A stretch of 64,000 nt of DNA from Pedobacter roseus (GTDB lineage: Bacteria; Bacteroidota; Bacteroidia; Sphingobacteriales; Sphingobacteriaceae), in NCBI RefSeq assembly GCF_014395225.1, contig NZ_CP060723.1:4154001-4218000 (forward strand). Direction: 5' to 3'. Made by a program: the position numbers and the translations under genes. The notes under the pieces are model-generated. The model was not told the origin of the DNA. It searched no databases and worked only from the letters and a program-made list of their open reading frames with translations. Shown one piece after another: positions 52,171-59,790 of this stretch (positions within the stretch are counted from its first letter, which is position 1; each line of letters begins with the position of its first letter).

Positions 52171-52725
52171 CTACTTTCTTAAACGGTAGTTTTTATAGAG
52201 TTTAACCGCAATCATTATCGCCATAGCCACGCCCATGATACCAATTAAACCATAAATCCAATTGATGGCGTTTTTTAAGATTACGACAAAGACAATAGCA
52301 ATCATAAAAATGGTAGCCAGCTCACGCCACAATCTCAACTGAAAGCTTGTTAGCTTATATTGATTGTTTTTAAGCTGTTTAACGATATTTTGGCAGATAA
52401 AATGATAGATAAGTAAACCAACAACAAAACCCAGCTTTACCCACATCCAATCAGCCTGAAGCAAGTCTGGATTTAAAGTAAGCATAGATGCACCCGCCAA
52501 AACGGAAATAATCATTGCGGGGGTAGCAATAATCTTCCATAATGTAGCCTCCATTTTAACAAACTGTTTTTGGAGAATACTTTTTTCGGGCTCAGGTTTA
52601 TCGTTAGCTTCCGTGTGGTAGATAAAAAGACTTAAAATATAAAATAAACCGGCCATCCAGCTAATTACAAACACAATGTGCACAGCTTTAAAATATTGGT
52701 AAAATGGCAATAAGGTTTCTATCAT
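52171..52725 (-). CDS. hemJ: Protoporphyrinogen IX oxidase, HemJ type
   Basis: 184 residues, membrane protein with four or five helices. FKAVHIVFVISWMAGLFYILSLFIYH (His16, His37), FVKMEATLWKIIATPAM and W-x-KL-x6-LLIYH match the HemJ/UPF0093 family. HemJ oxidises protoporphyrinogen IX to protoporphyrin IX, a late haem step. The hem context (hemE, hemL, hemB, hemCD, hemA upstream) supports this. Its start overlaps the Zeta-like gene's stop by 4 bases (ATGA), so they are translationally coupled. Confidence 0.88.
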   Translation of the reverse strand: MIETLLPFYQYFKAVHIVFVISWMAGLFYILSLFIYHTEANDKPEPEKSILQKQFVKMEATLWKIIATPAMIISVLAGASMLTLNPDLLQADWMWVKLGFVVGLLIYHFICQNIVKQLKNNQYKLTSFQLRLWRELATIFMIAIVFVVILKNAINWIYGLIGIMGVAMAIMIAVKLYKNYRLRK

Positions 52726-53468
52726 TGTTTTATTTTATTCAAAATATAGGCCTCTATCCAATTAGGGATATTTAAAAACTCAAGATTTAAAATTCCGTTC
52801 TTAATATTTCCAACATACATATGTTTACCCATTGAATTATCCCAAAGATAAGTTTCGTCAACCTTTTTTAACATATCTATAAGTAAATCCATTGTAAGAA
52901 AATAGCGTTTCTCAATCTTATCCTCACCAACAACATGGCCACCTTTTTTTACCCTATCTTTTACCCGCTCTAAATTTATTATTGGCGTTTCTGTTCCAAT
53001 AAAATATAAATAAACCTTGTAGTCATTTTGGTGGGCAAATTCGATTAATTCTAACTTTGACGGATGAGAAAAAACTGTTTCAAAAGAAAATGATTTTTTA
53101 GACTTGATTAATTTATGGCGGATAAAGTCAGCTATTATTGCAAAATGATAAGAGTTATAATCAGAGATATTATGCTCTCCCTTTACAATAACATTCTCTT
53201 TTAAAACTAAATTCCAACTTTTTACTGAAAAGCCAGCCTTATTATATAATCCATTTGATATAGTGAATTTTTCAAATTCGGCTTGTGAACAATTAATATC
53301 AAAGTCAGAAAGATTTAAAAAATTATTTCTCTTAAAGTCTGATTCTAAATTATCAGCATTTACAAAAAGTTTAGTAGAGAAATAAATTGGCTTAATTGAG
53401 TTATAAATCGTTGTCTTCCCAGAACCATTTGGTCCTGCAAAAATTCTTAACTTAGGCTTAATTGCCAT
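52722..53468 (-). CDS. Zeta toxin-like P-loop kinase
   Basis: 248 residues. P-loop AGPNGSGKTT (11-20), the catalytic-side NADNLE after strand 2, and SFETVFSHPSKLELIEFA match the Zeta/AAA_33-like kinase family; it also has the YLYFIGTE strand and LERVKDRVKKGGH basic helix. Zeta toxins phosphorylate UDP-N-acetylglucosamine and block wall synthesis; many chromosomal homologues are uncharacterised. It overlaps hemJ by 4 bases and follows a 77-residue gene by 2 bases. Base composition is AT-rich relative to the hem genes, suggesting acquired DNA. Confidence 0.8.
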   Translation of the reverse strand: MAIKPKLRIFAGPNGSGKTTIYNSIKPIYFSTKLFVNADNLESDFKRNNFLNLSDFDINCSQAEFEKFTISNGLYNKAGFSVKSWNLVLKENVIVKGEHNISDYNSYHFAIIADFIRHKLIKSKKSFSFETVFSHPSKLELIEFAHQNDYKVYLYFIGTETPIINLERVKDRVKKGGHVVGEDKIEKRYFLTMDLLIDMLKKVDETYLWDNSMGKHMYVGNIKNGILNLEFLNIPNWIEAYILNKIKQ

Positions 53469-53470
53469 TA

Positions 53471-53704
53471 TTAAAAAAGTTTAATCCTTTTTTTTTCAAC
53501 TCTTTTTTTTGCAAAATTTCCAGAAGAAATTTTTACAGTATCTCCATTATTATAAGTTCTATAAACGCCATCAGCCCTTACCTCTGTTCTTCCCAAATCC
53601 ATAGCATCAACCACACGAAGAACATCATCCATCGTTTTACTTATGGCCTTAATTACTTGTTTTATCGGTAATTTATCTTCGTCGCTTAATGATTTAACTG
53701 TCAT
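53471..53704 (-). CDS. Small protein, putative partner/antitoxin of the Zeta-like kinase
   Basis: 77 residues (MTVKSLSDEDKLPIKQVIKA … AKKRVEKKRIKLF), helical N-terminal part and very basic C-terminus. No recognised antitoxin family. Its position 2 bases upstream of the Zeta-like gene and similar size to antitoxins suggest a pair. That is context inference. Confidence 0.55.
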   Translation of the reverse strand: MTVKSLSDEDKLPIKQVIKAISKTMDDVLRVVDAMDLGRTEVRADGVYRTYNNGDTVKISSGNFAKKRVEKKRIKLF

Positions 53705-53756
53705 GAATGATAAAATAATTTAAGCTAATATACGTAAAATGAATAGAATTAGGCCA

Positions 53757-54782
53757 TTAATACCTAAACTCCTTCACCACCTCAATGGCATACTTCACGT
53801 TATCGAAAGGAATATCAGGCATAATACCATGACCTAAATTGAAGATAAATCCATCGGTACCACGCATGCGCTCGAACAATTTATGGATCTGTGTTTTAAT
53901 CACCGCTTTATCGGCATATAAAATATGTGGATCTAAATTCCCCTGTACAGCAATGCCAGCTGGCAAGGCATTTTTAATGTTCAATAAATCAGCATTCCAG
54001 TCAACCGAAATTACGTCTGGTTTCGCTTCTGCCATAATCGGCGCAAAAACCGAACTTCCTTTACAGAATGAAATCACCGGAATATCTTTTCTGTTGAGGT
54101 TGGCAATAATTTCCTGAATATAAAGGTGCGAAAACTCCTGATAATCATTCCACGATAAAGCAAGCGCCCAACTATCGAAAATTTGAACCGCATTAACACC
54201 GGCAGCAATCTGAAGGTTCAGATAATCGGCTGTTACCTTTGCAATTTTAGCCAAAAGTTTGTGTGCCAATTCTGGCTGGTTATGTATAAAGAGTTTGGTT
54301 AATTTGAAATCTTTAGAAGATCCGCCTTCAATTAAATAACTCATTACCGTAAAAGGAGCACCTGCAAAACCGATCAAAGGAATATTTCCATTTAAACGTT
54401 GTTGGATCACTTTTATCGCATCAGCTACATATTGTAACTCATCTAAACAATCAACATTCAGGTTTTCAATATCCTGGGCTGTACGTACAGGATTTGCAAA
54501 TTTAGGACCAACGCCTTGAGTGAAACTCAAATCTCCACCCATGGCCTCACCGGTTACCAGAATATCACAGAATAAAATCGCCGCATCTATATCCAGCAAA
54601 TCAACAGGCAACATCGTTACATCAGCTGCAATCTCAGGAGTTTTGCACATCTCTAAAAAAGAGTATTTGTTTTTAATTTCCCAATATTGTGGCATAAAAC
54701 GGCCTGCCTGACGCATCATCCACACTGGTGGGCGTTCTGTTTGTTTTGAAAATGCTGCGTCTAAAAATAGGTTATTCTTCAT
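53757..54782 (-). CDS. hemE: Uroporphyrinogen III decarboxylase
   Basis: 341 residues from ATG 54782 (MKNNLFLDAAFSKQTERPPVW); the frame opens at 54812 but that part is AT-rich leader. PPVWMMRQAGRFMPQYW holds the conserved Arg pair; IDAAILFCDILV, GFAGAPFTVMSYLIEGG and NLGHGIMPD follow. It converts uroporphyrinogen III to coproporphyrinogen III. A -7-like box is 111 bases upstream, with a repeat element between. Confidence 0.96.
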   Translation of the reverse strand: MKNNLFLDAAFSKQTERPPVWMMRQAGRFMPQYWEIKNKYSFLEMCKTPEIAADVTMLPVDLLDIDAAILFCDILVTGEAMGGDLSFTQGVGPKFANPVRTAQDIENLNVDCLDELQYVADAIKVIQQRLNGNIPLIGFAGAPFTVMSYLIEGGSSKDFKLTKLFIHNQPELAHKLLAKIAKVTADYLNLQIAAGVNAVQIFDSWALALSWNDYQEFSHLYIQEIIANLNRKDIPVISFCKGSSVFAPIMAEAKPDVISVDWNADLLNIKNALPAGIAVQGNLDPHILYADKAVIKTQIHKLFERMRGTDGFIFNLGHGIMPDIPFDNVKYAIEVVKEFRY

Positions 54783-54803
54783 GATCTGTATTTGGTATCG
54801 CGT

Positions 54804-54873
54804 TATCGTCACCCTAAATTTAGTTCAGGGCCTAACTAATGAAAGTTGCTGGAACAAGTTCAGCATGACGGAT
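54804..54873. repeat. Intergenic repeat in the hemE leader
   Basis: ATCGTCACCCTAAATTTAGT … GGAACAAGTTCAGCATGACGGAT: CGTCA and TGACG ends and GTTCAG motifs form an imperfect inverted repeat, of the same type as 7845-7935. Confidence 0.65.
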
Positions 54874-54892
54874 AGGCTAAATTTTAATTTTG

Positions 54893-54900
54893 CAAAGGTA
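54893..54900 (-). promoter_or_regulatory. Candidate -7 box for hemE
   Basis: The minus strand reads TACCTTTG (TAnnTTTG). No TTG at the right distance was found. It gives a leader of about 105 bases that contains the 54804-54873 repeat. Confidence 0.4.
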
Positions 54901-54973
54901 TAAATAAAAAAAAAACGAAGTACCTTTTTATCAAAAACTGGTGCTTCGTTTATTCAAAATGACAATAGTCCTA

Positions 54974-55489
54974 TTATATTTTGCTTATTTCTTTTTCAAT
55001 TTTTACGATAATATCTTTTGATCGTTGTGTTTCAGCAAGTTCCTTTGCCAGTTTGGTATAAGCTTCTGCCCTTTCCCTGTCTTTTTTCCGCAAAGCGAGG
55101 TTAGCCAAATGGATCAGCACATACGATTTTTCATTCTTACCCCCTACCGGAAAACGGCTGGCCAACTGAAAATGATATTCGGCTTTATCGTAATCATGTT
55201 CTTTCAAAGCCATATTGCCTTGCATAAATTCGTAATAACCCCTCCGGCTTTTTGCCAAACGCTCTGGTTTTGCTACCTCGGCCAATAAGGCCCTGGTTTT
55301 ACCAAATTCGTTATTTTTGAAATGCTTCGATGCCATTAACACCGAACTATGCTTAAAATGGCTCCAAACAACAAAGGCAAATAACACACCCGAAACGGCA
55401 GCCAACTGATATTGATTGTAAAAAACACAAACCAATCCAGCCAGCACAAAAACTGCCATTAAAGCATACCTGCCTTTATTATTGTACAT
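54974..55489 (-). CDS. TPR-like membrane protein after the response regulator
   Basis: 171 residues. Two N-terminal membrane helices (about 8-24 and 28-45, LMAVFVLAGLVCVFYNQYQLAAVSGVLFAFVVW, quoted only in part: VFVLAGLVCVFYNQ). Then helical repeats with TPR-like spacing (KTRALLAEVAKPERLAKSR, YYEFMQGNMALKEHDYDKAEYHF, LANLALRKKDRERAEAYT). It shares its first base with the response regulator stop, so is co-transcribed. Role unknown. Confidence 0.75.
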   Translation of the reverse strand: MYNNKGRYALMAVFVLAGLVCVFYNQYQLAAVSGVLFAFVVWSHFKHSSVLMASKHFKNNEFGKTRALLAEVAKPERLAKSRRGYYEFMQGNMALKEHDYDKAEYHFQLASRFPVGGKNEKSYVLIHLANLALRKKDRERAEAYTKLAKELAETQRSKDIIVKIEKEISKI

Positions 55490-56193
55490 TAATGACTATC
55501 GGTAAATTTATAACCTACTCCACGGATAGAGTGGAAATAAACCGGATTTTTTTGATCTGGTTCGAAATATTTACGGAATGTTAAAATGAAATTATCAATC
55601 GTTCTGGTTGATGGATAAACATCATAATTCCAAACGGTCTCTAAAATCTGCTCTCTTGAAACGGCATCGTTTTTACGCTCGATTAACAGTTTCAGCAGCA
55701 TCGTTTCCTTTTTGGTTAACGGTGTGATGGTACCATCATCATGTTTTAATTCGAAAGAGTTAAAGTAGATTGTTTTATCACCTATTTTATAAGAATTTAA
55801 CTCTTTTAAATCATCAGATTTTAAACTGCGTTTAACCAAAATACCTACGCGAAGAATTAATTCTTCCAGATTGAATGGTTTAACCAAGTAATCGTCAGCT
55901 CCTTTTTTCAAACCTAAAACACGGTCTTCTGAAGTGTTTTTAGCTGTTAAAAACATAATCGGAACTTCTGCATTCTCTAAACGGATTGTTTCGCAAACCT
56001 GGAAACCATCCATTTCAGGCAACATTACATCTAAAATGATTAGATTAAAGCGTTCTTCTTTAAAAATTTTAAGAGCGGTTTTACCGTCTTTAACGGCGTG
56101 AACTTTATAACCCTCAAGTTCGAGGTTTAATTTGATAGCATCTAACAAGTGATCCTCGTCTTCTACCAATAGAATTCTTAATTTTTGTGACAT
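55489..56193 (-). CDS. OmpR/PhoB-family response regulator
   Basis: 234 residues. Receiver domain: EDED acidic pocket (11-14), phosphoacceptor Asp55 (LIILDVMLPEMDG), switch Thr83 (FLTAKN), Lys105 (DYLVKPF). A winged-helix output domain follows (TPLTKKETMLLKLLIERKND … TRTIDNFILTFRKYFE … IRGVGYKF). It binds promoters on phosphorylation by the adjacent kinase (upstream, 8-base gap). Targets unknown; position inside the hem block suggests co-expression with hem genes, not necessarily control of them. Confidence 0.93.
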   Translation of the reverse strand: MSQKLRILLVEDEDHLLDAIKLNLELEGYKVHAVKDGKTALKIFKEERFNLIILDVMLPEMDGFQVCETIRLENAEVPIMFLTAKNTSEDRVLGLKKGADDYLVKPFNLEELILRVGILVKRSLKSDDLKELNSYKIGDKTIYFNSFELKHDDGTITPLTKKETMLLKLLIERKNDAVSREQILETVWNYDVYPSTRTIDNFILTFRKYFEPDQKNPVYFHSIRGVGYKFTDSH

Positions 56194-56201
56194 AATTGAG
56201 A

Positions 56202-57068
56202 TTAACTAAATGTTACTTCAAAAATACTTCCTTGGGGCAGATTGTCTTTTACTGTAATATCTGCATCATGGTATTGTAAAACCTCTTTCACAATAAACAA
56301 GCCTAAACCTGTTCCTTTCGCTTTTCTGACATTCTCGTTACCAACGCGGTAAAACTTATCAAATATCAACATTTTTTCGGCATCTGAAATACCCGGCCCT
56401 TTATCTATTACACTTAAGTGAATATGTCCATCTATCTTATTTAAATGCACATTTATCTCGTCACATGGACTAGAATACTTTACCGCATTCTCAATTAAAT
56501 TGGTTACCACTGACGATAAGGCAAATTTGTCACCCATAATCTGCAAATTTGGCTGAATTTGGGCACTTATCAGTTGTTCGTTGCCACAAGAGTGAACCTG
56601 CAACCGATCTGTAATTTTATACACCAGTTCTGAAAAATTAAATTCCTCTTTCGGAAAAGTGTACGAACGGTTTTCAATCTTGGTTGCCAACAGCATATTT
56701 TCGACCAGATCGTCTAAACGTTCAATGTCTTTTAGCGAATTGTTAAGCAGTGAAACCTGGCGTGCTTTATCCAGATCTCTTTTAACAATGGTTTGGATAG
56801 AAAGTTTGATTGCTGCTAAAGGAGATTTTAGCTCATGGGTGATCGACATGAGGAAATTTTGCTGTTGTTCTCGTAATTTATCTTCGCGTTTTAAGGATTG
56901 ATGGAGAAAATAGCCACCGATACAAAGCAAAAACAAAAATACCGATCCCTCTCCCATAATCATCGTCATACGGCTGGGTTGCAAACGCACCACCAAAGTA
57001 CCCCAGGAAATGAGCTGAACAAGTGCGTAAAGCAATAATGCGTAAAATATGATAATTGATTTTTTCAT
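56202..57068 (-). CDS. Membrane sensor histidine kinase, partner of the response regulator
   Basis: 288 residues from ATG 57068 (MKKSIIIFYALLLYALVQL); the frame opens earlier (57167) but that part is repeat sequence. Two membrane helices (about 5-27 and 41-57) with a very short periplasmic loop, so it may sense within the membrane. H-box ITHELKSP with His78, N-box NLIENAVKYSS, G1 DKGPGI, G2 KGTGLGLFIVK. Cognate regulator follows after 8 bases; hemL lies upstream on the same strand. Confidence 0.92.
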   Translation of the reverse strand: MKKSIIIFYALLLYALVQLISWGTLVVRLQPSRMTMIMGEGSVFLFLLCIGGYFLHQSLKREDKLREQQQNFLMSITHELKSPLAAIKLSIQTIVKRDLDKARQVSLLNNSLKDIERLDDLVENMLLATKIENRSYTFPKEEFNFSELVYKITDRLQVHSCGNEQLISAQIQPNLQIMGDKFALSSVVTNLIENAVKYSSPCDEINVHLNKIDGHIHLSVIDKGPGISDAEKMLIFDKFYRVGNENVRKAKGTGLGLFIVKEVLQYHDADITVKDNLPQGSIFEVTFS

Positions 57069-57125
57069 TCGTCGATTTTTACTTCGGGTTGAGATTGGAT
57101 GATTACACAGATTATTTTTCCTGTT

Positions 57126-57169
57126 CGTCATTGCGAAAAGGCTTTTCAGCCGACGAAGCAATGACAATC
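57126..57169. repeat. Intergenic repeat, CGTCATTGCG…CGAAGCAATGAC type
   Basis: CGTCATTGCGAAAAGGC and GCCGACGAAGCAATGACAATC: TCATTGC and GCAATGA are inverted, forming a hairpin between the kinase start and the hemL stop. Confidence 0.65.
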
Positions 57170-57182
57170 TTTCTAATGAAAC

Positions 57183-58553
57183 TTATTTTTTAAACACCAA
57201 ATCTAATGCTTCAAAAATAGCTCTCTTTGCTTTCTCCAATTCGATTTTCGTATGTGCTGAAGATACGAAACCAACTTCATATCCCGATGGGCCTAAATAA
57301 ATTCCTCTATTTAATAACTCACGGTGCATCACTTTGAATTTTTCCATGCTACTGGCGTCAATATCATCTGCCGATTGGATTTTATCTTTATCGGTAAAAG
57401 CAAACCAGAAAATAGACCCGATGGTAAATACTTTAAATTTATAATTACGTGCCGTTGCAAAACGTTGAATGCTCGCTACAAATTCCTGTGCCTTATTATT
57501 CAAATCTTTATAAAAACCAGATTTATTCAATTCGGTTAAAGTTGCAATACCTGCTGCCATGGCTACTGGATTTCCTGACAAGGTTCCGGCCTGGTACACC
57601 CCACCATCAGGAGAGATGTGTGCCATAATTTCAGCACGCGCACCGTACATGCCTACAGGTAAACCACCACCGATGATTTTTCCATAAGTAACAATATCTG
57701 GTGTGATACCATAGTGGGCAGCAGCACCTTCAAAACCAACCCTGAAGCCGGTAATTACTTCATCAAAAATTAAAAGTGAGCCATTATCCGTACAGATTTT
57801 ACGCAAGAAGTGGATATACTCTTCATCCTGCATAATTAAACCGTTGTTTGCAGGGATCCCTTCGATAATTACCGCGGCAATTTGATCTTTAAACTGGGCA
57901 AAAGCCTGTTCAATAGCTATTTTATCATTTAAAGGTACCACGATGGTTTCTTCAGCAAAAGATTTTGGTACACCTGCTGAAGAGGTTTCGCCAAAAGTAA
58001 CCAAACCAGAACCTGCTTTAACCAAAAGTGAATCACTATGACCATGATAACAGCCTTCGAATTTTAAAATTTTATCGCGACTGGTAAAACCTCTGGCCAA
58101 ACGAATAGCCGACATTACGGCTTCAGTACCGGAGCTAGTAAAACGGATTTTTTCTACAAAACGGTTGTTTTTGATAATCAGCTCTGCCAATTCATTTTCC
58201 AATGCAGTTGGTGCACCAAAGCTCATGCCGTTCTGCATTACTTCGGTTACTTTTTCGCGAATTTTAGGGTTATTATGACCTAAAATTAATGGCCCCCAGC
58301 TACCACAGAAATCGATGAACTGATTACCATCTGCATCCCAGATATAACAACCATCCCCTTTTTCAATAAAAAGTGGTGTACCATAAACCGATTTAAAAGC
58401 CCTTACCGGAGAGTTTACCCCACCCGGGAAATACGTTTTCGATTTTTCGTAAAGCTCGGCAGATTTTACCCTCGAAATATCAGGTTTACTTCCCGTGTTT
58501 ACCGGAATATCTGCTTCGTTACCTGAAAACATTTTTTTTAATGAATCTAACAT
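57183..58553 (-). CDS. hemL: Glutamate-1-semialdehyde 2,1-aminomutase
   Basis: 456 residues from ATG 58553 (MLDSLKKMFSGNEADIPV). The frame upstream is repeat sequence. PLP Lys292 in VTYGKIIGGGLPVG; FDEVITGFRVG, FTSSGTEAVMSAIRLARG and TYFPGGVNSPVRAF are conserved. Converts glutamate-1-semialdehyde to 5-aminolevulinate. A short N-terminal extension with charged residues is present. Part of the hem block with hemB 174 bases upstream. Confidence 0.95.
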   Translation of the reverse strand: MLDSLKKMFSGNEADIPVNTGSKPDISRVKSAELYEKSKTYFPGGVNSPVRAFKSVYGTPLFIEKGDGCYIWDADGNQFIDFCGSWGPLILGHNNPKIREKVTEVMQNGMSFGAPTALENELAELIIKNNRFVEKIRFTSSGTEAVMSAIRLARGFTSRDKILKFEGCYHGHSDSLLVKAGSGLVTFGETSSAGVPKSFAEETIVVPLNDKIAIEQAFAQFKDQIAAVIIEGIPANNGLIMQDEEYIHFLRKICTDNGSLLIFDEVITGFRVGFEGAAAHYGITPDIVTYGKIIGGGLPVGMYGARAEIMAHISPDGGVYQAGTLSGNPVAMAAGIATLTELNKSGFYKDLNNKAQEFVASIQRFATARNYKFKVFTIGSIFWFAFTDKDKIQSADDIDASSMEKFKVMHRELLNRGIYLGPSGYEVGFVSSAHTKIELEKAKRAIFEALDLVFKK

Positions 58554-58558
58554 CTTTT

Positions 58559-58726
58559 TAAGGTTGAAGGCTGAAAGGTAGAAGGTAGAAAGCTCTGGGC
58601 GTATAACCCATAACCAACAAACCATCAACTTTTCACCTCATTATATTTTGTAGGATTTAGAACGAATTGTTAAGGTATAGATTGTGGGCGTGTAAACCCT
58701 CAACCTTAAAGCCTCTACCTTCCACC
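58559..58726. repeat. Purine/pyrimidine-rich repeats between hemL and hemB
   Basis: AGGTTGAAGGCTGAAAGGTA and GAAGGTAGAAAGC (58560-58591) on one side; CCTCAACCTTAAAGCC and CTCTACCTTCCACCTTAAA (58697-58729) on the other. These complementary tracts can pair across the gap. Similar tracts are at 33605-33640, 38660-38705 and 50836-50880. Confidence 0.6.
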
Positions 58727-59695
58727 TTAAATCCAGTCGTTATTTAAAATATCTTTAATGTGGTAAGTGGTAATAATGCTTGCGCCTGCACGGGCAAAGG
58801 CATGCATGGTTTCCATTACTATTTTTTGCTCATCTATCCAACCCCGTTCGGCGGCTGCTTTAACCATCGAGTATTCGCCGGATACATTATAAACCGCAAT
58901 CGGCAAATTGGTATCCTGTTTTAACCTTTGGATAATATCCAGATAGGCTAATCCTGGTTTCACCATTAATACATCAGCACCTTCCTGTTCATCCAAAGCG
59001 GCTTCACGCAAAGCTTCTAACGGGTTTCTGAAATCCATCTGATAGGCTTTTCTATCACCCTTACTAGGTGCGCAATCTGCAGCCTCTCTAAAAGGCCCAT
59101 AATAGGCAGAAGCAAATTTTGTAGCATGGCTCATGATGGCCGCATTTACAAAACCATTTTCATCTAACAGGTTACGCATGGCTTCAATCCTTCCGTCCAT
59201 CATATCAGATGGAGCAAACATATCAGCACCAGCCTCTGCATGTGTTAAAGCCATTTTGGCAATTACCTCAACCGTTTTATCGTTTTGTACGTAATCGTTT
59301 TCTAAAATACCGCAATGCCCATGAGTGGTGTAAGAACAAACACAAACATCAGTAATTACGTATAAATCGTCGCCGAATTGTTTTTTTAACTCACGCAACG
59401 CCGTTGGTACTAAGGAATGATCGTGGTAAGCAGATTTAGCATCTTCTGATTTTTCGTCACCAACCCCAAAAAGCATGATTTTGTTGAGCCCTTTTTTCAT
59501 TCCAGATTCCACATCTTTCACCAGGGTATCAACCGAATAATGGTTTACGCCTGGCATAGCATCAATGGCATGGGTAACGTTGCTGCCTGGTACTATAAAA
59601 TAAGGGTACACAAACATATCTTTCGATAACCGGGTTTCGGCTACCATCTCTCTCACTAACGGATTTTTCCGTAATCTACGCGGACGATTTAACAT
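58727..59695 (-). CDS. hemB: Delta-aminolevulinic acid dehydratase (porphobilinogen synthase)
   Basis: 322 residues. Zinc-binding cysteines Cys118, Cys120 and Cys128 (TDVCVCSYTTHGHCG); Schiff-base Lys in VLMVKPGLAYLD and another conserved Lys in SHATKFASAYYGPF; Arg in GDRKAYQMDFRN. Condenses two 5-aminolevulinates to porphobilinogen. Follows hemCD on the same strand. Confidence 0.96.
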   Translation of the reverse strand: MLNRPRRLRKNPLVREMVAETRLSKDMFVYPYFIVPGSNVTHAIDAMPGVNHYSVDTLVKDVESGMKKGLNKIMLFGVGDEKSEDAKSAYHDHSLVPTALRELKKQFGDDLYVITDVCVCSYTTHGHCGILENDYVQNDKTVEVIAKMALTHAEAGADMFAPSDMMDGRIEAMRNLLDENGFVNAAIMSHATKFASAYYGPFREAADCAPSKGDRKAYQMDFRNPLEALREAALDEQEGADVLMVKPGLAYLDIIQRLKQDTNLPIAVYNVSGEYSMVKAAAERGWIDEQKIVMETMHAFARAGASIITTYHIKDILNNDWI

Positions 59696-59790
59696 ATTAA
59701 TTGTATCAAGTATTTAGTATTGAGGCTAATCAAGATTTTAGTATCGAGTATCAAGGCAGGAGCATTTTTAATCCTAAATCCTCTACCTTT

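Noticed and set aside
52722..53468. Insertion sequence in the hem block
   Set aside because: No transposase, terminal inverted repeats or target duplication are seen around the Zeta-like pair.
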